A stretch of 64,000 nt of DNA from positions 1 to 64,000 of the forward strand of contig SKCR01033670.1 in the NCBI GenBank assembly GCA_019454045.1, read 5' to 3'. A program made the position numbers and the translations under genes. This document shows positions 44,196-56,339 of this stretch, one piece after another (the first letter of the stretch is position 1; every line of letters starts with the position of its first letter). The notes under the pieces are model-generated. The model was given only the letters and a program-made list of their open reading frames with translations, did not search any database and was not told the origin of the DNA. Origin of the DNA: Zanthoxylum bungeanum. Its lineage: Eukaryota > Streptophyta > Magnoliopsida > Sapindales > Rutaceae.

Positions 44196-45410
44196 CTACT
44201 TCCAGACGACAAAACTGAAGCGAGAAAGATTCAGAGACAGGCAGCAAGATTTACCGTCTTCAACGGACAATTGTTGAAAAGGTCATTCTCTGGACCATAT
44301 TTAAAATGTCTTACTCACGACCAAGCACATCACGTACTGTCAGAATTGCATGAAGGAGAATGTGGAAACCATTCTGGAGGACGTAGCCTCGCTCTACGCG
44401 CCCATTCGACTGGGTATTACTGGCCAACTATGAGAATTGATTCAGCAAATTATACGAAGAAATGCGAGAAATGTCAAAAGTTCGCTCCAATTTCACATCT
44501 CCCTCATGAGAAATTAAATCCCACTCTCTCCCCGTGGCCATTCATGAAATGGGGAATGGATATTGTGGGGAAGCTACCAACCGCCCCTGGACAACGAGTC
44601 TACATGCTGGCGTTAACAGACTACTTTTCAAAGTGGATTGAGGCAGACTCTTTCGCCAAGATACGAGATAGAGAAGTTCAATCATTCGTCTGGAAGAACA
44701 TCATATGTCGATTCGGCATTCCCAAAGAGATTGTGACTGATAATGGTTCACAATTTATCAGCAATCACTTCCAAGACTTCTGCAAAAATTGGAGGATCAA
44801 ATTAAGTTTTTCAACCCCTCGATTCCCACAAGCAAATGGTCAGGCCGAGTCTTCCAACAAGACAATTTTAAACACACTAAAGAAAAGATTAGAAAGAGCG
44901 AAAGGTGCCTGGGCAGATGAACTACCTGGAGTCTTATGGTCCTACCGGACGACTATCCGTTCCTCCACAGGAGAAACTCCTTTCTCTCTAGCATTTGGGA
45001 CAGAAGTCGTGATACCAACTGAAGAAACCATACCATCTCCACGTTACCAATGGCTCAGCGATGATGCGAATCAACAACTTATGAATTTTAACCTGGAAAC
45101 AATTGAAGAATCGAGGGATCGTGCATCCATTCGACTAGCGGCGCGCCGACAAAGAATGACCAGATATTTCAACAAAAATGTCAGAAGCAGAACATTCAAG
45201 GAAGGGGATTGGGTACTACGAAGAGTGTTTCAAAATACAAAAGAATTGGAGATGGAAAGTTGGGGCCAAATTGGGAAGGGCCATACGTCATCACAAGAGT
45301 TGTTGGACACGGAGCCTACAAATTACAAACAACCGGGGGGAGGCAAATTCACAACAGTTGGAATGCAATTCACCTTAAGCGATTTTACCGCTTCTTCCGG
45401 AATGCGTTCA
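44196..45410 (+). pseudogene. Integrase of element G
   Basis: Zinc domain with HEGECGNHSG ... CEKCQKF, then DDE core residues in [18 protein letters not shown] and NGQAESSNKT, all present. The C-terminal domain needs a frameshift near 45215 to reach GPNWEGPYVITRVV and the end SWNAIHLKRFYR. A stop near 44194 separates it from RNase H. It would insert element cDNA in the nucleus. Confidence 0.92.
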
Positions 45411-45739
45411 GCAACAACTTCAGGCGCAGGAATATTTTGGATTTGGCCAGACAGCTCCACCTCCATTCGACTAAGTTCTTCATTCTTCTTGTCCATCGCT
45501 TGAACTTCAGCCGCTTCCTTGCCGTCAACAATTTCTTTCCCAGCCACTTTAGAATCGACCTCTTCACCTTTCTCTTCCTCAGCACCCTCGTTGGAAGAAG
45601 AAATTTCTGCCAGTAATCGGTCATACTCCTGAATCAATGTTTGGTTCAGTCGACCAAGGGACAATCCCCATGACTCTTGGTGAGTCAAGTATACTCCTGA
45701 ATCAATGTTTGGTTCAGTCGACCAAGGGACAATCCACAT
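45323..45739 (-). pseudogene. Remnant of an antisense ORF in element G
   Basis: An open minus-strand frame overlapping the integrase end. Its middle is Glu/Lys-rich (EEEKGEEVDSK, KEIVDGKEAAEVQ) and coiled-coil-like, with a composition like the C-terminal part of the antisense gene of element D. Its N-terminal side runs into the tandem repeat and is not real coding. It may be the tail of a Tat antisense gene cut off by the truncation. Confidence 0.4.
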
Positions 45740-45972
45740 GACTCTTGTCGAGTCAAGTATACTCCTGAATCAATGTTTGGTTCAGTCGACCAAGGGACAA
45801 TCCCCATGACTCTTGGTGAGTCAAGTATACTCCTGAATCAATGTTTGGTTCAGTCGACCAAGGGACAATCCCCATGACTCTTGGTGAGTCAAGTATACTC
45901 CTGAATCAATGTTTGGTTCAGTCGACCAAGGGACAATCCCCATGACTCTTGGTGAGTCAAGTATACTCCTGA
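45623..45972. repeat. Tandem array, 68-bp unit, five copies (element G)
   Basis: ATACTCCTGAATCAATGTTT recurs at 45623, 45691, 45759 and onward every 68 bp. Copies are nearly identical. The array stops within CTCCTGAA, the junction with duplicated F2 DNA. Confidence 0.95.
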
Positions 45973-47919
45973 AGATTCTTATTGACGCTGGTGTACCATC
46001 CATTAAGAATCTTCGGTGAGTCGTTCAGTGTTTATCCGTTATAAACACCTACATGTCTATACTAGTCTCCAAGACTTATGGTTCATTGAGAAACCATTGG
46101 AATCATATATTCCAGTATACGACATGTACCGGTCTCAACGGGTTTACTATACTGACCAAGTAGTGTAAACCTTGACCAGGAACTGTCTGAGAATGACAAC
46201 TTCATAATACTTCTCAATGTCCATTGCGACGCTTTTGCAACTGTATCATGACTAATCATTCTAGGGTCATTACGTCTTTACCATATAGAAAGATAGATTA
46301 TATTATAGAAACTGCATATATTATTCATAATGATAATGTTTTACAGAAGTATTTAACAGAAATACAACCGGAATTGGCGCTCTGAGCACCAACCCCAACA
46401 GATCTTTGGTGGTCCCCGTGAGATTTTTCTCATTTCCCCTCATTTGGGGTGTCCACCACATAATAAGCCGGCGACACTCATAGATACAGATCTAGTGCCT
46501 CGGTCATGCTGGTTCGCCTGCCGTTCCATGAGGGTTATCTTGGCCGTGAAACCGCAGATATGGCTGGTCGAACCATTGCCACAACTTCTTTAGGACAAGC
46601 TTGTTCGTACGCTAGAGGTAGCGTGTAGATTCTGCTATCTCTAAGAGTTACATTCCATTCTACGGCTGAGCCCTAATCAGTGACTTTTTTCCACCTCTTT
46701 TACATTCCATTCTACAGCTCAATAAGGAGAGCTATTATTGTTCTTACTCTTTGGGCTTCCCTTCCTCCGTTTTTATCGCTATCGTCACCTTCTTTCTTCT
46801 TGCGATCTCCTTCCCCTTTCCCCTCTGACCAGCTTCCGCTTGTTCCTTTTCTCTTTCTTCTAGTCTTTCTTCCATTTTCTCCATCCACTATGTTGTTGAA
46901 CTCTCCGACTATCTATAGTTCCCGTCTTCTGCCATTGTCTTACTAAACAAGCTGCTTTTTGCTCTTTCCCCACAGACGGTGCCAACTGTTGACGGGTGAT
47001 TTTAGTTCCAGGGGCAATTTCGGGATAATACTCCCGGGATAATCCTCTTCCAACCGTGAATTTGTTTGGTTATGGGGGTCCAAAAGCAAATTTAGCAAAA
47101 GACGAAACAAACACAAACCGACAAGAGGGTTTACGTGGTTCGGCAGAATAAACCAGCCTAGGTCCACGGGAACAAAGTAGAGCACCAATTTTATAACCAA
47201 ACCGAGCTCGGCCGACCTCTTTTCAAAGGTGGCCAAATGTTACCGAGCTGTTTGTTTTGTGATGTTTTACAAATAGTACTTTGAGAGAGATTTTTTCTAA
47301 CCAACCTATACAAATGAGATTACCCTTTCTTTATATACTAAGAGAACTACGACACTATTCTCATATCTCTATGATGTCAGTCACGTGGATTTCCGGCTGA
47401 TTGACGGGCTCTCTGCCCCCAGCTGCCTCGCCGAAAGCAAGTCCGCCATCTGACTCCCCATCAAATCACTCTATTTTATACACTGCCACACTTAACAATT
47501 ATGATGACAGCCTGTAAAGATTTCTCATACGGCGATACATGTCAGAGGTAAAAGTCCAAACGGTCTCGGTCTCACATCGGACGTCATGTGGGCGGCCAAA
47601 CATTGCGCCGAGCTACTCCAACTACTTCCGAATTGACCCAAAATATCCGAGCTCATTCTCCCGATCCAAGATGAATGATAGGGCTGAACCGAGCTACCGG
47701 GCTAAAGTGGTCGGTCTCGGCTCTGATGTTGTCGGTCTCTAACATCTACATCATGCTGTGTCTTCAGGTTGGTCAAATCTAGGAAGCCGGGTCCGAACAC
47801 CATGTCTGGTCGAAGAATGGCTAATACTCTTAGAACATTCATCCTCCCAGAAGGAGAAATTTCCTTTCTGCCCTTGCCGAGCTCTTCAAAACACTTAGTC
47901 ACAGAAATCACCATCAACA
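45971..47919. repeat. Right copy of the 1.9-kb direct duplication
   Basis: Matches 37286-39212: F2 end (GATCT duplication at about 46409), D gag start and D 5' LTR (46987-47919). It is followed by ATAATAACCCTAA, the undisturbed right flank of D. ORFs here repeat those of the left copy and are not genes. Confidence 0.93.
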
Positions 47920-47924
47920 ATAAT

Positions 47925-49675
47925 AACCCTAATTTTTATGTATTTATTTCTTAATGTGAGGAGAATACAAATGGAAGTTAATTTTCAGCCACATATATTT
48001 TTAATCCACGTTTAAATTTCAGTTGCAGCTGTAGTCCAGGTGGTCCAAAATTTGCCACCATTATAAGGAAAGTCTTCATTTTAAGAAACACCATCATTTA
48101 CCAACTTGTTGGCTTATTGTTTGCAATTTTCAACTTTGTTTTTTTAACGTAATTTATTGACCGCACACACAACCCAAAAACCATAATCCCCACACTATAA
48201 TTTTATAGACATTTGGCAAGTAACAGCCCACTGGTCTAGACTCTAGTGGGTACACAAAATCAAACAAGACAAAATATTCAGAGATCACGGGCCGTCTGAT
48301 GGCCCTACCATGGACCTCTCTCTGAACCCCCACTTCCCCACGTGTGTTTCAACTGGCTTAACTTTTCATTAAATATTTAAGGCCACGTAACCGGTATATC
48401 ATTCAGTATAAACATATTATTTTGATTATTCAATATACAACTTAAATTATTAAACAATTAATAAATATAAAATTAGTTTTATGTTATTAAAAATTTCATA
48501 TTTATTGGTAGAATTTACATATTTAATGGTTTAAATTATAACATATTTGTACCCAAAGTCTCAAAGGGACGTGACTTGGTGATGTATGACTTATGATTTT
48601 ACATTGAGGTCTTGAGTTCGAATCTCATTAATAGTAATTCAAGATTTGACATATAGATAATACTGTATCTATATGCTTTAATGGTATAAAACTTAAGATT
48701 TGGTTATTCAAGTCTTAAGTTCAATTCATGAGGTGTATTTTTTCTAAAAAGATTTTACTTACTCCACTTAAATACGAGAGGATAATTACCGGCAAGATTT
48801 TTAATATTTTTTAAAAAAAGAATACTATGGCCACCATGTTGAGTTGTCCTTAACAGCCAGCATAATGCAAAGAAGTAAATGGGGACTGGACCATTGAGAC
48901 AAGTGGGCTCGAACCAGCTTCGTTGCACGGGACTATCGTGTTGCCGAGGAATCCGATGTTCGAATGTGGGTGGCACCATATACCGTGCCACGTGCATATT
49001 GCCCGGGTCCTATTTCGACTCGTGGGCTTGCCCTTGCAGTGTTCTTCATCACGTGACCTGTGAGTGGTTCAATGTTCAGTCGTGTTCAACGTAACCACTG
49101 ACAGACTCAATAGTGAAACTGTGTTTTGGGTCCAGGTGGCCACTTTTGCTTTAATTTTTTTCCTTGACGAAATCATACAATTACATCGTAGATTAATTTT
49201 TTATTTTTATCAATATTTAAAAAATCAAACATAGCACATATAGGGACATGGGTTTTTGTGTGTGTGTATATATTTTATAAGTGAATAAGACATAAGAGAC
49301 ATATTTTGTTTTTTGGTTTCATGTCCAGGCTGATCTTTCTTCAGGATGACAAAGAAGTAAACAAATTTACTCACACTTTAATGACTGATTATAATAATAG
49401 CTTACAAATGTGCATATACAGTATCCGCTATAACAAAAACTGAATGTGACATGTAATCTACCACATGATAGTCACAAAATCATTGGATTAAGATTCTAAT
49501 TAATGAGGAATTTTTTAGTGGAACGGAGATTTGAGTGATGTGATATTATTAACAAATTAATAAATGATATGTATGATTTAATATTCATATTTTTTAATTA
49601 TTTTTTAATACTTTAACACACGTGGCAATGTATTATTAGATTGTTGCACGGATAACATAATACCTCCATTATATT
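47925..49675. other. Intergenic DNA
   Basis: About 1.75 kb with no recognisable gene. AT-rich with one GC-richer part (48830-49100) whose short ORFs are not supported. A SINE-like piece is listed separately. It ends in ATAGA (49676-49680), the left TSD of the B/C complex. Confidence 0.6.
48566..48700 (+). mobile_element. Possible tRNA-derived SINE fragment
   Basis: TGACTTGGTGA (about 48572) resembles an RNA polymerase III A box, and TTGAGTTCGAATCTC (about 48612) a B box, about 40 bp apart. No clear tail or duplication is seen. Confidence 0.4.
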
Positions 49676-49680
49676 ATAGA

Positions 49681-50420
49681 TGTTGACGGCTGATTTCGTT
49701 CTCAGGGTAATATGGGAATATTACCCCAGAGCAACCCTCCCTCAATAGTGAATTTGTTTGGTTATGGGGGGGACCAAAAGCAAATTTAGCAAAAGACAGA
49801 TAAATACACCAATCAACAAGGAGATTTAACGTGGTTCGGCGGATCAGATCCCACCTACGTCCACGGGCACAAAACGAATGATACTTTTATTACTGAGATA
49901 TGTTTCTCTGATCTTTCTTGTGTTTACAAGTCTGATGATGATGATATTGATACCCTTACTTACTCTTTCCCCTTCTATTTATAATAGTGAATAAATCAGA
50001 TACCTTTTCCCATAAGGATTCCTAGTTGAAAACTACATTCTCTTCCAATATCCTATTAGGACACTGACTCATTCACTTCCCATATCCTATTAGGACACTG
50101 ATTTATCTACTTTTCCCATGAAAGTAGGATAACTTATCTTCTTATCCGTAAAAATAAGATGTATTATCTTCTGGAGCATATCACGACATTTTCTCGGTCT
50201 TCATGAGGTCGGTCACGATGGTCTTTTGAACTGAGAATGCTGCTATCGATCTGATAATGCCCGGTCATTCGATCTTAAGTGGTCGGTTTACCGATCGTAA
50301 AGTGCTCGGCCCCTCACTCATGTGGTCGGGTCGGTATTAAAGATCCTGACCAAGAAGGAATTACCTTTTTACCCCTGCCGTACTGCTTAAATATCATAGG
50401 ACCTGAAAATAGCATCAACA
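49681..50420 (-). mobile_element. LTR1 of the B/C complex (outer 3' LTR)
   Basis: 740 bp, TGTTGACGGCTG to AGCATCAACA. A TATA box on minus (ATTATAAATAG, about 49977). Best match is LTR4. Confidence 0.92.
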
Positions 50421-50645
50421 TATGTCCCCTAGTTCTCGGTTCCAACGAGTTATACAAGTTGGTGCCGGGAACTATATAAAAAGAACAGTACTCCTGACGG
50501 ACTGATGGCTATCCTTCTTTTTTTTTCTTTTTTTTTTACATGTTTCTATTCCACTTTTTATCTTTCATAATCTGCTCCGAATAATCTCCTGCAAACGATC
50601 TCTCGAGGCCCGGCCATGAGGGGACAACCCGAGCCAGAAATTAGA
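50421..50645 (-). other. PPT side of unit C
   Basis: Begins TATGTCCCCTAGTTCTCGG, whose complement is a purine-rich tract ending GGGGACA. Then a T-rich stretch; no gene. Confidence 0.6.
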
Positions 50646-51262
50646 TCATGCGGTGGGACGTAACCCGACCCCGAGCTGGGAGAAACACTTGACTCTGGGG
50701 GAATGTTACGTCCCCAGTCCAAGGAGACAGACTCGGTGGGACGTAACCCGACCCCGAGCTGAGAGAAACACTTGGCTCTGGGGGAATGTTACATCCCCAG
50801 TCCAAAGAGACAGACTCGGTGGGACGTAACCCGACCCCGAGCTGAGAGAAACACTTGGCTCTGGGGGAATGTTACGTCCCCAGTTCAAAGAGACAGACTC
50901 GGTGGGCGTAACCCGACCCCGAGCTGAGAGAAACCTTTGGCTCTGGGGGAATGTTACGTCCCCAGTCCAAAGAGACAGACTCGGTGGGACGTAACCCGAC
51001 TTCGAGCTGGGAGAAACACTTGGCTCTGGGGGAATGCTACGTCCCCAGTCCAAAGAGACATACTCGGTGGGACGTAACCTGACCCCGAGCTGAGAGAAAC
51101 ACTTAGCACTGGAGGAATGCTACGTCCCCATTCCGAAAAAGGTAGACTCGGTGGGATGTAACCCGACCCCGAGCTGAGAGAAACACTTAGCTCTGAGGGA
51201 ATGCTACGTCCCCAGTCCGAAAAAGGTAGACTCGGTGGGACGTAATCCGACCCCGAGCTGAG
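50646..51262. repeat. Tandem array, 83-bp unit, about 7-8 copies (unit C)
   Basis: ACTCGGTGGGACGTAACCCG recurs at 50731, 50814, 50897 and so on. The CGTAACCCGACCCCGAGCT core is shared with the array of D (about 125-bp unit). Minus-strand ORFs here are artefacts. Confidence 0.94.
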
Positions 51263-51440
51263 AGAAGACATAATGGCCTCGGTGGAACGAATCCAGCCCC
51301 GAGCCGAATAACCATGTGGCCTCGGCGGAATGAATCCAGCCCCGAGCCGAATAACCAAGTGGCTTCGGCGGGACGAATCCAGCCCTGAGCCTAATTACCA
51401 AGTGGCCTCGACGTAACGAATCCAGCCCCGAGCCGACTAA
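51263..51440. repeat. Short tandem array, about 49-bp unit (unit C)
   Basis: Units GGCCTCGGCGGAATGAATCC ... AGCCCCGAGCCGA, about four copies. 51441-51770 is non-coding. Confidence 0.88.
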
Positions 51441-51770
51441 ACCTTGGGACTTATTCAGAAGGGAAGTGAATCAACCTTTGAAGCCCTATTGAATTTGGCA
51501 TGGCGTCCCCTTGCCAGACCCGCGAAAGATAAAAAGAAAACTTTGGAAAATAAAATCAAAAAATGGGAGTGACTCAAAATGAAACATTTTGCAAGTGTGC
51601 ACAACAGCACGGATACCTCAAAACAGCGTTCTGTCCGAGGTCTCCAAAACATAATTTTGAATCTTTCAATTCAGAGTCCCGGCGAACCATGATTCGGATC
51701 AAAGAGTGTTTAGGATGGTAATGGCACATTCCTCTATACGTCAGGTTACTATGGAGCCCGCGTTTCGTTC

Positions 51771-53455
51771 GAGGGCTCCTCCTTACAATGCTGGAGCAAG
51801 TATACGCCACAAGGGTGTAATCCTTCCTCGTGCTATGCTTCTCACGGATCCGAATGACCGAATATGTAGAGATCAAAGAGTGTCCGAAACATTAAGAGCA
51901 TGCTCCTTATTATGCTCAGTAACACTAGAGCAAGCAAACGCCACGAGGGTATAATCCCTCCTCGTGTTATGCTTCTCACGGATCCGAATGACCGAATAGG
52001 TAGGGATCAAATAGTGATCGAAACATTAAGGGCATGCTCCTCCTTATGCTCGGTAACACTGGAGCAAGCAAACGCCACGAGGGTGTAATCCTTCCTCGTG
52101 CTATGCTTCTCACGGATCCGAATGACCGAATAGGTAGGGATCAAAGAGTGTTCGAAATATTAAGAGCATGCTCCTCCTTATGCTCGGTAACACAGGAGCA
52201 AGCAAACGCCACGAGGGTATAATCCATCATCATGCTATGCTTCTCATGGATCCGAATGACCGAATAGGTAGGGATCAAAGAGTGTCTGAAACATTAAGGG
52301 CATGCTCCTCCTTATGCTCGATAACACTGGAGCAAGCAAACGCCACGAGGGTATAATCCCTCATCGTGATATACTTCTCACGGATCCGAATGACCGAATA
52401 GGTAGGGATCAAATAGTGTCCAAAACATTAAGGGAATGCTCTTCCTTATGCTCGGTAACACTGGAGCAAGCAAACACCACGAGGGTATAATCCATCCTCG
52501 TGCTATGATTCTCACATATCCGAATGACTGAATAAGTGGGGATCAAAGAGTGTCTGAAGCATTAAGGGAATGCTCCTCCTTATGCTCGGTAACACTGGAG
52601 CAAGCAAATGCCACGAGGGTATCATCCCTTCTCGTGCTATACATCTCACTGATCCAAATGACCAAATAGATAGGGATTAAAGAGTGTCTGAAGCATTAAG
52701 GGAATGTTCCTCCTTGTACTCGGTGACACTGGAGCAAGCAAACACCAAGAGGGTATAATCCCTCCTCGTGCTATGCTTCTCACGGATCCGAATGATCGAA
52801 TATGTAGGGATCAAAGAGTGTCTGAAACATTAAGGACATGCTCCTCCTTATGCTCGGTAACACTGGAGCAAGCAAACACCACGAATGTATAATCCCTCCT
52901 CGTGCTATGCTTCTCACGGATCCGAATGAGCGAATAGGTGGGGATCAAAGAGTGTCCGAAGCATTAAGGGAATGCTCCTCCTTATGCTCGGTAACACTGG
53001 AGCAAGCAAATGCCACGAGGGTATCATCCATCCTCGTGCTATGCATCTCACTGATCCAAATGACCAAATAGGTATGGATCAAAGAGTGTCCAAAGCATTA
53101 AGAGAATGTTCCTTCTTGTGCTCGGTGACACTGGAGCAAGCAAACGCCACGAGGGTATAATCCCTCATTGTGCTATGCTTCTCACGGATCCGAATGACCA
53201 AATAGGTAAGGATCAAAGAGTGTCCGAAACATTAAGGGCATGCTCCTCATTTTGTTCGGTAACACTAGAGTAAGCAAACGCCACGAGGGCATAATCCCTC
53301 ATCGTGCTATGCTTCTCACGGATCCGAATGACCAAATAGGTAGGGATCAAAGAGTGTCCGAAACATTAAGGGAATGCTCCTCTTTATGTTCGGTAACACT
53401 GGAGTAAACGAACGCCACACGGGCATAATCCATCCTCGTGCTATGCTTCTCGCAG
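51771..53455. repeat. Tandem array, 134-bp unit, about 12 copies (unit C)
   Basis: GGAGCAAGCAAACGCCACGA recurs every 134 bp (for example 51918, 52052, 52186, 52320), each with TGCTATGCTTCTCACGGATC. Because 134 leaves a remainder of two, each unit restarts a 62-codon ORF; these are not genes. Unit B holds about 4-5 copies. Confidence 0.96.
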
Positions 53456-54666
53456 ATCTGTTGGTCAGACAAAATGTACGGGAACACATTCCATGTAGCC
53501 GTATTTCCTCAACTGGCCAGGCCGGCCATCTTACGGGGGCACTCCCTCCGGGTGATTCTCTCTTCATCTTCCAACAAAACAAACTTCCGGGCTGTTTCCA
53601 GAACGGTGTCATAATCTGGTGTACCCTGGATCCTCAAGTGGGTCCACAACTTTTCGATCTTTAAGGCTCACTTCAAACTCTCCAAGGCCTCAAGCGACTC
53701 ATATCCCCCGACCTCGAGCACCATGCTATGGTACCGCTCAATGAAAGCCTTCAGGGGTTCATCGTCCCTCTGTTTCATGAGCCTCAATTCCCCAATTGTC
53801 TTCTTTGAGACACATGCCCCTTTGAAGTGCCGAACAAATGACTTCCTGAGTTGCGCGAAGCTTCCGATGCTCATTGGGGATAGACTTCTGAACCACAGAA
53901 TGGCAGATCCCCCAAGGTTAGGGGGAATACTTTGCAAATGACATCCCCTACTACTCGTTGGACCTCCATCAACAGGACAAAACTCTCAATATGGTATTTT
54001 GGATCAGTGTGGCCTTTGTAGGGCGTCATGGACGGCATGTTGAATCATCTTGGGAACTTTACCGACCTTATTTCTTCTGTGAAGGAAGATTCAACCTCGT
54101 CATCCCGAGCATCTCCCGTGTCAGTTTTGAGGTTCACTCCCCACTTGGCCATTTCTTTTTTTTAACCAATATTTTATATTGCCATCTGTGTTACCGTGCC
54201 GCCTCCTGCGGCCTTCTTTGCGTCTGTCACCCCAGGTGCGGCGTTCCTCATGGCTTGAGATTTCCCGTCCAGTTTCACCATCCTTCCTATCTCCCCTTCT
54301 GGTGTCGCGGGGGCCATCATAGGAAGAATCTGGCGACTGTCTCCCATATTCTTCTTCCCACGTATCCTCCGTTTGTAAATCTTTTTCTACCACTACGGAC
54401 CTCATCCCGTAGAGACCCTTCCTCCTCGGTTCATCGTCATCACTCACATCTGCGATCCTTTTTCCTTCCGCTATTTCACCTCTCCTCCGACTGGTTCCGA
54501 CTTCAAGTCTCTCATTATTCGTCTCTTCCATCCTCTACAGTCTGTTCATTATGGATTTCAAAAGGATTTGATTTTCCTCCCTATCTTTCCTTATATCTTC
54601 CTCCATCTTCTCCATCCATTCCGCTGTTGAACTCCTTGACGACCGGTGATTTCCATCTTCTGCCAT
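53456..54666 (-). pseudogene. gag of unit C
   Basis: Start MAEDGNHRSSRSS at 54666, a short distance from the PBS. N-terminal part is basic and acidic (EEEYGRQSPDSS). The capsid core is at 53937-53668: GSAILWFRSLSPMSIGSFAQL, FVRHFKGA, KQRDDEPLKAFIERY, the Tat gag pattern. Stops near 54535 and 53940 and frameshifts break it. Downstream (53667-53456) only scraps remain before the repeats. The opposite-strand 298-codon ORF is a shadow. Confidence 0.85.
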
Positions 54667-54697
54667 CGTCTTACCACACGAGCTGCTTTTCGTTGAT

Positions 54698-54715
54698 TCC
54701 CCACAGACTGCGCCA
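54698..54715 (-). other. Primer-binding site of unit C
   Basis: Minus strand TGGCGCAGTCTGTGGGGA, two bases from LTR2. Confidence 0.8.
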
Positions 54716-54717
54716 AC

Positions 54718-55425
54718 TGTTGACGACTGATTTCGGTCTCAAGGGTAATAAGGGTTTTTTACTCCCGAGACAATCCTCCTTCAACTGTGAATTTGTTTTG
54801 TTTATGGGAAACCAAAAGCAAATTTGGCAAAAGATAAGTAAATTCACCAATTAACAAAGAGATTTAACGTGGTTCGGCGGATCAGATCCAACCTACATCC
54901 ACGGGCACAGAACAGATGATGTTCTATTACCGAAATATGTTTCTCTGATCTGTTTTTGTGTTTACAAGTCTAATCACAATTCTGCCTTTTACGTATGCTC
55001 TCCCCCTTATTTATAATAGTTAATAATCAGTTTCCTTTTCCCCTAAGGATTCCTAGTTGAAAACTACCTTCACTTCCTTTATCCTATTAGGACACTGACT
55101 TATCAGTTTACCCCATGAAAGTAGGATAACTCGTCATCTTATCCGTAAGAATAAGGTATCTTATCTTCTGGAGCATGTCTCGCCATATGCTCAGTCTTCA
55201 TGAGGTTGGTCATATTGGTCCTTTGAACTGAGAATGTTTCTATTGATCTGATAATGCCCGATCATCCGGTCTGGAGTGGTCGGTTACCGATTATAAAGTG
55301 CTCGGCCCCTTACTGTTGACTTCTAGTGGTTGGGTCGGCATTAATGATCTTGACCGAGGAGGGAATAACTTTTTTACCCCTGCCGTACTGCTTAAATATC
55401 ATAAGGCCTGAAAATACCATCAACA
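54718..55425 (-). mobile_element. LTR2 of the B/C complex
   Basis: 708 bp, TGTTGACGACTG to ACCATCAACA; the 5' LTR of unit C. Closest to LTR3. Confidence 0.92.
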
Positions 55426-55427
55426 TA

Positions 55428-56136
55428 TGTTGAAGGCTGATTTCGGTCTCAGGGGTAAAAATGGTTTTTTACTCCCGAGACAATCCTCCTCCAACTGTGA
55501 ATTTGTTTTGTTTATGGGAAACCAAAAGCAAATTTGGCAAAAGATAAGTAAATTCACCAATCAACAAAGAGATTTAACGTGGTTTGGCGGATTAGATCCA
55601 ACCTACATCCACGGGCACAGAACGGACAATGTTTTATTACCAAAATATGTTTCTCTGATATGTTTTTATGTTTACAAGTCTAATCACAATTCTGCCTTTT
55701 ACGTATGCTCTCCCCCCTTATTTATAATAGTTAAGAATCTGTTTCCTTTTCCCCTAAGGATTCCTAGTTGAAAACTAAATTCACTTCCTTTATCCTATTA
55801 GGACACTGACTTATCAGTTTACCCCATGAAAGTAGGATAACTCGTCATCTTATCCGTAAGAATATGATATCTTATCTTCTGGAGCATGTCTCGCCATATG
55901 CTCAGTCTTCATGAGGTCGGTCATATTGGTCATTTGAACTGAGAATGTTTCTATTAATCTGATAATGCTCGATCATTCGGTCTGGAGTGGTCGGTTACCG
56001 ATTATAAAGTGCTCGGCCCCTTACTGTTGGATTCTAGTGGTCGGGTCGGCATTAATGATCTTGACCGAGGAGAGAATAACCTTTTTACCTCTGCCATACT
56101 GCTTAAATATCATAGGGCCTGAAAATACCATCAACA
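55428..56136 (-). mobile_element. LTR3 of the B/C complex
   Basis: 709 bp, TGTTGAAGGCTG to ACCATCAACA; the 3' LTR of unit B, two bases from LTR2. ORFs at 55427-55771 and 55965-56195 lie inside it and are not genes. Confidence 0.92.
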
Positions 56137-56339
56137 TCTGTCCCCTAGTTCTCGGTTCCAACGAGTTATACAAGTTGGTGACGGGAACTATATAAAAAGA
56201 GTGGTATTTGCTGATGAACTAATGGCTGACTTTTTTTTTTACATGTTTCTATTCCACTTTTTATCTTTCATAATCTGCTCCCAATAATCTCCTGCAAACG
56301 ATCTCTCGAGGCCCGGCCATGAGGGGATAACCCGAGCCG

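Larger units (their letters stand above)
39221..45973 (+). mobile_element. Element G: Tat-lineage gypsy element, 3' end truncated
   Basis: Begins with a 714-bp LTR three bases after the right TSD of D, then PBS, gag, protease, RT, RNase H, a second RNase H, integrase, and a tandem array in the 3' region. Two RNase H domains mark the Tat lineage. It ends abruptly within the array, where the duplicated D/F2 DNA starts. The 3' LTR is absent. Pol is complete but split by frameshifts. Confidence 0.9.

Noticed and set aside
48755..49094. Overlapping ORFs of 71-80 codons on both strands
   Set aside because: No domain, no splice structure and no neighbouring exons; ordinary chance ORFs in a GC-richer patch.
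51706..53160. A series of 62-codon + strand ORFs every 134 bp
   Set aside because: Same product of each 134-bp repeat unit; not genes.
53958..54854. 298-codon + strand ORF rich in Ser/Pro/Leu
   Set aside because: Antisense shadow of the gag of unit C, continuing into LTR2.
54718..56136. LTR2 and LTR3 as an ordinary nested insertion
   Set aside because: They are adjacent with only TA between and no TSD, and each faces its own interior with PBS or PPT in the tandem order.
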